From the NCBI RefSeq assembly GCF_002082015.1, contig NZ_CP015109.1, positions 3,067,001 through 3,131,000 on the forward strand: a DNA stretch of 64,000 bases, written 5' to 3'. Numbering within the stretch: position 1 is the first letter of the stretch; each line of letters starts with the position of its first letter. Shown here piece by piece: positions 37,296 to 44,921 of the stretch. Source of the stretch: Sporosarcina ureae (GTDB lineage: Bacteria > Bacillota > Bacilli > Bacillales_A > Planococcaceae). A program made the translations under genes and the position numbers. The notes under the pieces are model-generated. The model was not told where the DNA came from. It searched no databases and was given only the letters and a program-made list of their open reading frames with translations.

Positions 37296-38105
37296 ATGAT
37301 TCGCTCAATGTACTCAGGAATTTCTGGACTAAAGAACTTCCAAACGAAATTAGATGTAATTGGTAACAATATTGCTAACGTGAATACTTATGGATTTAAG
37401 AAGGGGCGTACGGTTTTTAAGGATTTGTATTCGCAGACTGTTGCGGGTGCATCGGAACCTGGTGCAAATCGTGGTGGTGTGAATCCGAAACAGGTTGGTT
37501 TAGGATCTCAATTAGCTACCATTGATACTATTCATTCTGGTGGGTCTATGCAGACTACTGGAAATACATTAGATTTGGCTATTGAAGGTGATGGTTTCTT
37601 TGTAGTTGAAGATGGAACGCAAAAATTTTATACCAGAGCAGGAAACTTTTATTTAGACGCTGGAGACGGTACAGGAGAAGCCTCTTTGGTAGACGGTGAT
37701 GGGAGATACGTCTTAAACAGCGATGAAAGTCATATTACAATTCCAATAACGGCTACTTCACTTTCAATTGGTCAAGATGGGAAGGTAGTATTTGTTAATG
37801 CTGATGGCGAACTAGATGAACGTGGCCAAGTAGCTGTCGCTAAATTTAACAACTCAGGTGGTCTGACAAAGATTGGCGGTAATCTATATCAGGAATCAGC
37901 GAACTCAGGTGCGCCATCTGATCTATTAACTCCTCTTGAAGAAGGAAGAGGAGCGATAAGATCTGGCTCCCTAGAAATGTCCAACGTAGACCTCTCAGAA
38001 GAGTTCACAGAAATGATCGTTGCACAACGTGGATTCCAAGCCAACACGCGAATCATCACCACATCAGATGAAATCTTACAAGAACTAGTAAACTTGAAAC
38101 GATAA
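37296..38105 (+). CDS. flgE: Flagellar hook protein FlgE
   Basis: FlgE builds the hook. The 269-residue protein is of the short bacillar type. It starts MIRSMYSGISGL, has LDVIGNNIANVNTYGFK at the N-terminus, LDLAIEGDGFFVV in the core, and the C-terminal VDLSEEFTEMIVAQRGFQAN coiled-coil region. The open frame extends back to 37185, but the family start and a GAGGGG site fix ATG 37296. The first half uses many T-ending codons (GGT, GTT, ACT, GCT), unlike neighbouring genes. FlgG is a related alternative, but position before swrD favours FlgE. Confidence 0.9.
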   Translation: MIRSMYSGISGLKNFQTKLDVIGNNIANVNTYGFKKGRTVFKDLYSQTVAGASEPGANRGGVNPKQVGLGSQLATIDTIHSGGSMQTTGNTLDLAIEGDGFFVVEDGTQKFYTRAGNFYLDAGDGTGEASLVDGDGRYVLNSDESHITIPITATSLSIGQDGKVVFVNADGELDERGQVAVAKFNNSGGLTKIGGNLYQESANSGAPSDLLTPLEEGRGAIRSGSLEMSNVDLSEEFTEMIVAQRGFQANTRIITTSDEILQELVNLKR

Positions 38106-38120
38106 CATAGCATAGTTTGA

Positions 38121-38159
38121 AAAGGAGGGTCGGGCCGGCCTTGGCCTGGCCCCTTACAT
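38121..38159 (+). promoter_or_regulatory. Ribosome site separated from the swrD start by a GC-rich hairpin
   Basis: A strong AAAGGAGGG (38121-38129) is followed by a 21-base GC-rich inverted repeat (38132-38152): GGGCC pairs with GGCCC, and an inner GGCC pairs with GGCC across a very small loop with one bulged T. The swrD ATG is at 38160, 30 bases after the Shine-Dalgarno sequence. With the hairpin folded, the effective gap is about 9 bases. No other Shine-Dalgarno match lies near the ATG and no T-run follows, so it is not a typical terminator. Confidence 0.65.
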
Positions 38160-38384
38160 ATGATTAAAGTGACAAGATTGAATCGAACGACTTTCACACT
38201 CAACGCACTGTACATAGAGAGAGTCGAGTCGTTTCCAGATACGACGATTACGTTGACGACTGGATCAAAGTACGTCGTTCTGGATTCAGCCGAAGAAGTA
38301 AACAGCCGGATCATTGAGTTTTATCGTGCAGTCCAGCTACTATCCAATCCGCATATTCGGGGTGATGAAGAAGATGAAGAATAA
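38160..38384 (+). CDS. swrD: Swarming motility protein SwrD (YlzI, FlbD family)
   Basis: SwrD is a small protein that raises flagellar motor power in B. subtilis and is needed for swarming. The 74-residue product begins MIKVTRLNRTTFTLNALYIE and continues VESFPDTTITLTTGSKYVV, matching the FlbD/YlzI family; the tail is acidic. The ATG has no adjacent ribosome site; the strong one is 30 bases upstream beyond a hairpin. The 3' end overlaps fliL. Confidence 0.92.
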   Translation: MIKVTRLNRTTFTLNALYIERVESFPDTTITLTTGSKYVVLDSAEEVNSRIIEFYRAVQLLSNPHIRGDEEDEE

Positions 38385-38805
38385 ATTATTGACGATTTCA
38401 TTGATCATTTTAGTGAGTATTACGTTGATCGGTGTCGTGGCGGTCGTATTGATATTGAATTTCAACAAAGACAGTGACGGAGAAGAAAAAGCACCGTCAA
38501 TTGATGAAATTATTGAGTCATCAGTGGATATGGAAGAAATTACAACAAACTTATCTGGCCGTAATTTTGTCCGTATCTCTCTGAAAATCCAGACAGACAG
38601 TAAAAAGGCAGCAGAAGAATTAACGAAACGCGATTTTCAAGTGAAGAACCTAGCTATTCAAGAACTATCGGAAATGACCACAAAAGATCTTGAAGGGAAA
38701 GCGGGAAAACAACAATTTGAAGATACTATTAAAGCGAAGTTAAACGAGCTGATGCAAGATGGTGAAATACAAAAGGTGTATATTGTCTCATATATCATCC
38801 AGTGA
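38374..38805 (+). CDS. fliL: Flagellar basal body-associated protein FliL
   Basis: FliL is a single-pass membrane protein near the stator. A short basic N-terminus (MKNK) is followed by the membrane segment LLTISLIILVSITLIGVVAV, and the outer domain includes SVDMEEITTNLSG, KRDFQVKNLAIQEL and ELMQDGEIQKVYIVSYIIQ at the end. GTG 38362 and ATG 38365 are also in frame; GGGGTGA (38359-38365) favours ATG 38374, which overlaps swrD by 11 bases. Length 143. Confidence 0.93.
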   Translation: MKNKLLTISLIILVSITLIGVVAVVLILNFNKDSDGEEKAPSIDEIIESSVDMEEITTNLSGRNFVRISLKIQTDSKKAAEELTKRDFQVKNLAIQELSEMTTKDLEGKAGKQQFEDTIKAKLNELMQDGEIQKVYIVSYIIQ

Positions 38806-38853
38806 CGGCTGGAGTAATCTACGAGAGAAGTGTGCGCGATGGGAGGTGGACCT

Positions 38854-39855
38854 ATGTCAGCAGATGTACTGTCCCAAAATGAAATAGATGCGCTGCTGTC
38901 TGCTTTATCGACGGGTGAAATGTCAGCAGAGGAAATGAAAAAAGAAGAAGAAACTAGAAAAGTACGTGTTTATGACTTTAAACGTGCTCTTCGTTTCTCA
39001 AAAGACCAAATTCGTAGTCTGACAAGAATTCATGAAAACTTCGCTAGACTGCTCACGACGTACTTTTCGGCCCAATTGCGTACGTATGTCCAAATCAATG
39101 TGATGTCGGTAGATCAGATCCCGTTTGAAGAATTTATTAGCTCGATACCGAATATGACATTAATCAATATCTTCGATGTATCACCGCTCGAAGGGAATAT
39201 TTTGATGGAAGTCAATCCGAATGTTGCGTATTCGATGTTGGAGCGACTGATGGGTGGTTTTGGATCGAGTTCGGGAAAAGCAGAAAATATGACAGAGATT
39301 GAAACGAAGATTTTGACCAATTTATTTGAACGTTCATTTGACAGCTTACGGGAAGCTTGGTCAGGGCTAATTGACATTGATCCGTATCTGACGGAGATGG
39401 AAGTCAATCCGCAATTTCTCCAAATGATTTCACCGAACGAAACGGTAATCGTTATTTCATTTAATATTATGATTGGAGAATCGAGTGGCATGATCAACAT
39501 GTGTATTCCACACGTTGTGTTGGAGCCAATTATTCCGAACCTTTCTGTGCAGTATTGGATGCAGACGAATAAAAAAGAACCTACTGCTGAACAAAGCATA
39601 GAATTGGAAAGACGTATTAAAAATGCAACACTCCCTATAGTAGCTGACCTTGGGAAAGGACAAATTTCTATCGAAGATTTCTTGCATCTGCAGCTTGGCG
39701 ATGTCATTTCACTGGACACAAGCATTGAGGAACCTCTAACGATAAGAATAGGGGAAAGACCTAAATTCACAGCGCAGCCTGGAAAGCTACGTAATCGTAT
39801 GGCTGTTCAAATACTGGAAATTTTGAATACGGGAGAGGATGACGATGATGAGTGA
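38854..39855 (+). CDS. fliM: Flagellar motor switch protein FliM
   Basis: FliM binds phosphorylated CheY and turns the rotor switch. The N-terminal CheY-binding motif LSQNEIDALLSAL is intact, the middle CheC-like domain includes FEEFISSIPNMTLINIF and LMGGFGSSSGK, and a C-terminal SpoA domain follows. Frame-open bases extend to 38830, but GGGAGGTGG selects ATG 38854, giving 333 residues as in B. subtilis. The stop overlaps fliY. Confidence 0.96.
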   Translation: MSADVLSQNEIDALLSALSTGEMSAEEMKKEEETRKVRVYDFKRALRFSKDQIRSLTRIHENFARLLTTYFSAQLRTYVQINVMSVDQIPFEEFISSIPNMTLINIFDVSPLEGNILMEVNPNVAYSMLERLMGGFGSSSGKAENMTEIETKILTNLFERSFDSLREAWSGLIDIDPYLTEMEVNPQFLQMISPNETVIVISFNIMIGESSGMINMCIPHVVLEPIIPNLSVQYWMQTNKKEPTAEQSIELERRIKNATLPIVADLGKGQISIEDFLHLQLGDVISLDTSIEEPLTIRIGERPKFTAQPGKLRNRMAVQILEILNTGEDDDDE

Positions 39856-41029
39856 TAATATTCTCTCACAGGAAGAGATTGAAGCGTTGTTACGGGGTGA
39901 AACATTAGAACCTACAGAAGCAACTGAACCTGAACCCGAAGTTATCAATATTAGCGATTATTTGACCGAAATGGAGCAAGATGCATTAGGTGAAGTGGGG
40001 AATATCTCATTCGGAAGTTCGGCAACTGCACTTTCCGCTTTGCTCGGACAAAAAGTAGAAATTACCACACCACAAATTACATTAATCCAACGTGATAATT
40101 TGGAAGATGATTTCGTCCATCCATATGTAGCTATCAAGGTTGAATATACAGAGGGATTAAGCGGAGTCAACTTGTTGGTGATTAAACAAAGTGATGCGGC
40201 AATCATTGCAGACCTCATGTTAGGCGGAGATGGGACGGCACCGAATCAAGAACTAAGTGAAATTCACTTGAGCGCAGTGCAAGAAGCGATGAATCAAATG
40301 ATGGGATCATCAGCGACTTCGATGTCTACTATCTTCAACAAAAAAGTAGATATTTCACCTCCTACTATTGATTTGATGAATATTCAAATAGATCAAGGGA
40401 CAGAAATTATTCCTGCACATAATTTATTGATTCGTGTGTCCTTCAATTTAAAAGTTGGCGAGTTGATTGATTCTGATATTATGCAATTATTTCCGTTGGA
40501 GTTTGGTAAAAAGCTAGTATCTTCACTAATGGGAGAAGAAGAAGCGGCAACTGTGACGGAAGTACCACCTAGTCCGCAAGCACCTCCATACTCTGAACCG
40601 GAGCCTGCATATGCACCAGAACCTGCACCTGTACAACCACAATCGCAATCGCAATATCAAGCACCGCCTGTTCAGGAGCCTTCTGCACCTCGACAAACTC
40701 AAGCACCAGTGCATGTTCAACAAGCGGAGTTCGCTAGTTTCCAAGCTCCTTCTTTGAATAAGGAAGAATCAAATAATTTAAATTTACTACTTGATATACC
40801 CCTTCAAGTAACAGTAGAATTAGGACGTACGAAGCGTTCCGTGAAGGAAATTCTCGAAATGTCTGGAGGTTCAATTATTGAACTAGATAAATTGGCAGGG
40901 GAGCCTGTCGATATATTAGTCAATAATCGCTATATTGCAAAAGGGGAAGTAGTCGTCATTGACGAAAACTTTGGAGTCCGCATTACAGATATTTTAAGTC
41001 AGATGGATCGGTTAAACAATTTACGATAG
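39845..41029 (+). CDS. fliY: Flagellar switch protein and CheY-P phosphatase FliY
   Basis: FliY is a switch protein of Gram-positives that also dephosphorylates CheY. It has a CheY-binding N-terminus LSQEEIEALLRGE; two phosphatase motifs, DALGEVGN and SAVQEAMN, matching the (D/S)xxxExxN pattern; a long Pro/Gln-rich linker; and a C-terminal FliN-like SpoA domain (RTKRSVKEILEMSGGSIIEL). Starts at 39839, 39845 and 39848 are possible; GGGAGAGG upstream favours one of the last two. Length about 394. Confidence 0.95.
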   Translation: MMSDNILSQEEIEALLRGETLEPTEATEPEPEVINISDYLTEMEQDALGEVGNISFGSSATALSALLGQKVEITTPQITLIQRDNLEDDFVHPYVAIKVEYTEGLSGVNLLVIKQSDAAIIADLMLGGDGTAPNQELSEIHLSAVQEAMNQMMGSSATSMSTIFNKKVDISPPTIDLMNIQIDQGTEIIPAHNLLIRVSFNLKVGELIDSDIMQLFPLEFGKKLVSSLMGEEEAATVTEVPPSPQAPPYSEPEPAYAPEPAPVQPQSQSQYQAPPVQEPSAPRQTQAPVHVQQAEFASFQAPSLNKEESNNLNLLLDIPLQVTVELGRTKRSVKEILEMSGGSIIELDKLAGEPVDILVNNRYIAKGEVVVIDENFGVRITDILSQMDRLNNLR

Positions 41030-41051
41030 AAGATACTTGGAGGGATTAGGA

Positions 41052-41414
41052 ATGGGAAAACGAATTTTGGTAGTAGATGACGCGGCATTTATGCGCATGA
41101 TGATTAAGGATATCTTAACAAAGAATGATTACGAAGTAGTAGGAGAGGCAGCGGACGGTGCACAAGCTGTCGAAAAGTATAATGAACTGAAGCCCGACTT
41201 GGTAACAATGGATATTACGATGCCTGAAATGGACGGCATTGCTGCTCTGAAAGCAATTAAAAGTACGAATCCATCTGCAACTATCATTATGTGTTCCGCA
41301 ATGGGACAACAAGCAATGGTAATCGATGCAATTCAAGCCGGAGCCAAAGACTTTATCGTTAAACCATTCCAGGCAGACCGTGTGATTGAAGCGATCGACA
41401 AAGCGTTGAGCTAA
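41052..41414 (+). CDS. cheY: Chemotaxis response regulator CheY
   Basis: CheY is a single receiver domain that carries the signal from CheA to FliM/FliY. The acidic pair Asp9-Asp10, the phosphorylation site Asp54 in TMDITMPEMDG, Ser/Thr in MCSAMGQ and Lys in DFIVKPF are all present. GGAGGG (41039-41044) precedes ATG 41052; the frame also opens at TTG 41037 on the ribosome site itself. Length 120. Confidence 0.97.
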   Translation: MGKRILVVDDAAFMRMMIKDILTKNDYEVVGEAADGAQAVEKYNELKPDLVTMDITMPEMDGIAALKAIKSTNPSATIIMCSAMGQQAMVIDAIQAGAKDFIVKPFQADRVIEAIDKALS

Positions 41415-41423
41415 CTGTCAATT

Positions 41424-42092
41424 ATGAATGTAAAACGAATAATCCAATGTGTACTACTACTCATTCTGTGTTTTGCCATCATGCCATTTGCTTATGCAGA
41501 AACAGATCCTGACGTCAGTGTATCAGACTGTATTGGAAAGAATAAAGACTGCGAAGAAAAAGCACCAGCTGCAGAGAATGATAATCAAAAAGAAGTAACG
41601 AATAAGGAATTGGACGAGCCTAAAGGCCTTACAGCAAAAGATTATATTCGAACTCTTTTTGCATTCGTATTTGTAATCGGCTTGCTCGTGTGGTTACTAC
41701 GTTTCATGAACAAACGTAATAGAAATTTTGACTCCAATCGACTGATGACAAATATGGGCGGAGTTCCGTTGGGTCAAAATAAATCTATTCAACTAGTGAA
41801 AATGGGTAATCATTATTTTGTAGTCGGTGTTGGAGAAAATGTACAGCTACTAAGGGAAATTGAAGATCCTGATGAAATTGCTGAGTTGCTCGCACGTTAT
41901 GATCAAGGCAATGATGTTCAGAAGGGCATATTTTCACAATTATACTCACGGTTTTTCTCAAAAGCCGAGCATCCTCCTTCAGAAGAAGCTACATTCAGTC
42001 AATTGTTTTCTTCCAAAATGGATGAAATCAAAGCTGATCGTAAAGAACAATTACAACGTTTAAATAGGAAGGAGAGCGACCGCGATGGTTGA
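41424..42092 (+). CDS. fliO: Flagellar biosynthetic protein FliO (FliZ)
   Basis: FliO stabilises FliP during export-gate assembly. A signal peptide (MNVKRIIQCVLLLILCFAIM, cut near AYA-ET) is followed by a soluble outer segment with two Cys (SDCIGKNKDC), a membrane segment (LFAFVFVIGLLVWLLRFM) and a cytoplasmic tail. The long bacillar form is 222 residues. No recognisable ribosome site precedes ATG 41424; it lies nine bases after cheY, so coupling is likely. Its end overlaps fliP by eight bases. Confidence 0.88.
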   Translation: MNVKRIIQCVLLLILCFAIMPFAYAETDPDVSVSDCIGKNKDCEEKAPAAENDNQKEVTNKELDEPKGLTAKDYIRTLFAFVFVIGLLVWLLRFMNKRNRNFDSNRLMTNMGGVPLGQNKSIQLVKMGNHYFVVGVGENVQLLREIEDPDEIAELLARYDQGNDVQKGIFSQLYSRFFSKAEHPPSEEATFSQLFSSKMDEIKADRKEQLQRLNRKESDRDG

Positions 42093-42750
42093 TTTTCTGG
42101 GCACATTTTCTGACAGTGATCCCACCAATGTCTCTACTTCCATTAAGATGTTGCTATTACTTACGGTGTTGTCACTTGCACCTGCGATTTTAATCCTGAT
42201 GACTTCGTTTGCCAGGATTATTATTGTTTTATCATTTGTACGGACGGCGCTAGCTACGCAACAAATGCCTCCTAACCAAGTGTTGGTTGGATTAGCATTA
42301 TTCCTGACATTTTTCATCATGTCGCCTGTGTTATCTCAAGTGAACGAAGAGGCGTTAACACCGTTGTTTGATGAGGAAATCAGTTTAGATGAAGCATATG
42401 AACGGGCCAGCGTACCATTTAAAGAATTTATGAGTCAACATACAAGGCAGAAAGATTTAGAATTATTCATGCGTTATAACCAAATGGAGCGACCAGATAC
42501 GATTGAAGATATCCCGCTTACTATGATGGTACCTGCGTTTGCTCTCAGTGAAATTAAGACCGCATTTCAAATGGGCTTTATGATTTTCATTCCTTTTCTT
42601 GTAATTGATATGATTGTTGCCAGTGTGCTCATGTCTATGGGTATGATGATGCTTCCGCCGGTAATGATTTCCTTGCCGTTCAAGATATTATTATTTGTTC
42701 TAGTTGACGGTTGGTATCTCATTATCCAGTCATTGCTACAAAGCTTTTAG
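42085..42750 (+). CDS. fliP: Flagellar export gate protein FliP
   Basis: FliP is the main subunit of the export gate. The 221-residue protein has four hydrophobic stretches and the family signatures FARIIIVLSFVRTALATQQMPPNQVL (quoted here only in part: SFVRTALATQQMPPNQ), ERPDTIEDIPLTMMVPAF and MGMMMLPPVMISLPFKI. GGAAGGAGA precedes ATG 42085. It has no obvious cleaved signal peptide, unlike the E. coli protein. Confidence 0.96.
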   Translation: MVDFLGTFSDSDPTNVSTSIKMLLLLTVLSLAPAILILMTSFARIIIVLSFVRTALATQQMPPNQVLVGLALFLTFFIMSPVLSQVNEEALTPLFDEEISLDEAYERASVPFKEFMSQHTRQKDLELFMRYNQMERPDTIEDIPLTMMVPAFALSEIKTAFQMGFMIFIPFLVIDMIVASVLMSMGMMMLPPVMISLPFKILLFVLVDGWYLIIQSLLQSF

Positions 42751-42762
42751 GGAGGAATTTGA

Positions 42763-43032
42763 ATGACGAGTGAATTTGTTATATCCATTGCAGAACGTTC
42801 AGTTTGGGTTATTCTCCTTGCATCAGGACCTCTCCTAATCGTAGCTTTAGTGACAGGACTTGCCGTAAGTATTTTCCAGGCAACTACACAAATTCAAGAG
42901 CAAACTTTGGCATTCGTACCGAAAATCGTAGCGGTCATGGTTGCCATCATATTTTTTGGACCTTGGATGTTATCGTACGTAACCAATTATGCGAGCGAAA
43001 TTTTTTCTAATCTTTCCAGGTATATCGGGTGA
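42763..43032 (+). CDS. fliQ: Flagellar export gate protein FliQ
   Basis: FliQ is an 89-residue protein with two membrane helices that packs around FliP and FliR. The conserved ATTQIQEQTLAFVPKI segment joins the helices. GGGAGGAA precedes ATG 42763. It lies between fliP and fliR in the standard order. Confidence 0.96.
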   Translation: MTSEFVISIAERSVWVILLASGPLLIVALVTGLAVSIFQATTQIQEQTLAFVPKIVAVMVAIIFFGPWMLSYVTNYASEIFSNLSRYIG

Positions 43033-43036
43033 TTAA

Positions 43037-43813
43037 ATGAATGAACTGATTCCGTCCTTACCTGCATTTTTGCTTATACTAACTCGTGTTACATCTTTTT
43101 TTGTAACACTGCCACTATTCTCTTACAAGACCATACCAGCTACGCAACGGTTACTGTTCGGGGCAATATTAGCCTGGATGATGTCATATTCCATCACGAT
43201 GCCTGAACTGGACATCGATGGTCAATACATATTACTTGTACTTAAAGAAGCGGTAGTCGGCTTATCGATCGGCATTGCCGCTTTTATTATTATGTCGGCT
43301 ATTCAAGTGGCAGGTGGATTTATTGACTTTCAGATGGGATTTGCCATTGCGAACGTTATTGATCCACAAACAGGCGCACAGTCTCCGTTACTTGGACAGT
43401 TTCTTAATTCATTGGCGATGTTGTTGTTACTAGTAGTTAATGGTCATCACTTGCTATTGGATGGAATATTTTACAGTTATGAGTTTGTACCAATCACCGC
43501 TATGTGGCCACCTTTTGGCAGTCCTAACATGGCAGAATTTATTGTCTTGACCTTTGCAAAATCATTTGCAATTGCGTTTCAAATGGCGATTCCAGTCGTA
43601 GCCACATTATTCCTAGTTGATTTAGCGCTCGGTATAACGGCACGTGCTGTACCACAACTAAATATTTTTGTAGTTGGGTTCCCAATTAAAATTGGTGTCA
43701 GTTTCTTGGTAATCGTGACAATGGCCAGTGTATTCATCGTCGTAATGAAGAAAATTTTTGAAGTCATGATTATGACGATGAGAAGTCTCATGATTCTGCT
43801 CGGAGGTGGCTGA
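43037..43813 (+). CDS. fliR: Flagellar export gate protein FliR
   Basis: FliR completes the FliPQR gate. The 258-residue protein is highly hydrophobic with several membrane helices; QMGFAIANVIDPQTGAQSP and the FVVGFPIKIGVSF segment are typical. ATG 43037 starts four bases after fliQ; the GGGTGA site overlaps the fliQ stop. Its end overlaps the flhB ribosome site. Confidence 0.95.
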   Translation: MNELIPSLPAFLLILTRVTSFFVTLPLFSYKTIPATQRLLFGAILAWMMSYSITMPELDIDGQYILLVLKEAVVGLSIGIAAFIIMSAIQVAGGFIDFQMGFAIANVIDPQTGAQSPLLGQFLNSLAMLLLLVVNGHHLLLDGIFYSYEFVPITAMWPPFGSPNMAEFIVLTFAKSFAIAFQMAIPVVATLFLVDLALGITARAVPQLNIFVVGFPIKIGVSFLVIVTMASVFIVVMKKIFEVMIMTMRSLMILLGGG

Positions 43814-43814
43814 C

Positions 43815-44897
43815 TTGTTCTTAAGGCTAGATCTGCAATTCTTCGCCGGTGAGAAGACGGAAAAAGCTACTCCGAAAAAGCGAGAAGATTCCAGAAAGAA
43901 AGGACAAGTACTAAAGAGTCAAGACGTAACGGCTGCGATTGTACTTCTATCTATTTTTATATTTATGTTCTTTGCCGCAGGTTTTATACGGGATCATTTC
44001 TTTGTCTTTTTTCGAGAATCCTTTACACACTTTATTCCCATAAAATCGTTAGATGAAGAACAAGTCATGTTAGTATACATAAGCATTATTAAACAAATGG
44101 CGATCATTTTATTGCCAATTATGTTGATAGCAGTTATTGCAAGTATCGTAGCAAACTTGCTACAGTTCGGTCTCTTATTCACTGCTGAAACATTAAAGTT
44201 TGATTTGAAGAAAATTGATCCAATTAAAGGATTAAAACGAATTTTTTCTATTCGTGCCATAGTAGAGTTATTGAAATCCATATTGAAAATTTCTTTTATT
44301 GGAACCGCTACAACACTTATTGTATGGGGTAACTTGGGGCAAGTGCTCGACTTGGCATTTCGAACACCGCAAGTAACACTAGTGACTGTGGCGAAATTAG
44401 TCGGAATGATGGGGATTATTGCCTCATTGGTGTTATTGTTCATTTCTATTTTGGATTTTCTATATCAGAAATTTGATTATGAAAAAAATCTTAAAATGTC
44501 TAAGCAAGATATTAAGGATGAAAGTAAAAATATGGACGGTGATCCGCTGATCAAATCGCGTATTAGGCAGCGTCAGCGTGAAATGGCAATGCGTCGAATG
44601 ATGCAAGAGATACCGGAAGCGGATGTAGTCATCACCAATCCTACCCATTTTGCCATTGCGTTAAAGTACGATGAAGATCAAATGGATTCTCCAGTTGTTG
44701 TTGGAAAAGGTGCAGATTTTGTCGCACAAAAAATTAAAATGATCGCGGCCGAGCACGATATTGTCATGGTAGAAAATCGACCTCTAGCACGTGCTATGTA
44801 TGACGAAGTAGAGATTGGTGATCGAATACCTGAGCAGTTCTTTAAAGCAATTGCAGAAGTTTTAGCGTATGTATATCGAATTCAAAAGAAAATTTAG
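43815..44897 (+). CDS. flhB: Flagellar export switch protein FlhB
   Basis: FlhB switches export from rod/hook to filament substrates after cleaving itself. Four membrane helices are followed by a cytoplasmic domain with the NPTH cleavage site (VVITNPTHFAIALKYDED). The start RLDLQFFAGEKTEKATPKKR is that of the family. GTG 43806 opens the frame inside the GGAGGTGG site; TTG 43815 is 8 bases from GGAGG, gives 360 residues like B. subtilis FlhB, and is chosen. YlqH at 16130 is a separate copy of its C-terminal part. Confidence 0.96.
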   Translation: MFLRLDLQFFAGEKTEKATPKKREDSRKKGQVLKSQDVTAAIVLLSIFIFMFFAAGFIRDHFFVFFRESFTHFIPIKSLDEEQVMLVYISIIKQMAIILLPIMLIAVIASIVANLLQFGLLFTAETLKFDLKKIDPIKGLKRIFSIRAIVELLKSILKISFIGTATTLIVWGNLGQVLDLAFRTPQVTLVTVAKLVGMMGIIASLVLLFISILDFLYQKFDYEKNLKMSKQDIKDESKNMDGDPLIKSRIRQRQREMAMRRMMQEIPEADVVITNPTHFAIALKYDEDQMDSPVVVGKGADFVAQKIKMIAAEHDIVMVENRPLARAMYDEVEIGDRIPEQFFKAIAEVLAYVYRIQKKI

Positions 44898-44921
44898 GTT
44901 AGATAAGAAAGTAGGGATGGC

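Noticed and set aside
38132-38152. GC hairpin after flgE as an intrinsic terminator
   Set aside because: No T-run follows (CCCTTACATATG), and genes continue with a start codon eight bases later; a role in the swrD start fits better.
39114-39770. Long open frame on the minus strand inside fliM (218 codons)
   Set aside because: It lies wholly antisense to a clearly recognised gene, has no ribosome site or known domain, and its composition mirrors the sense codons.
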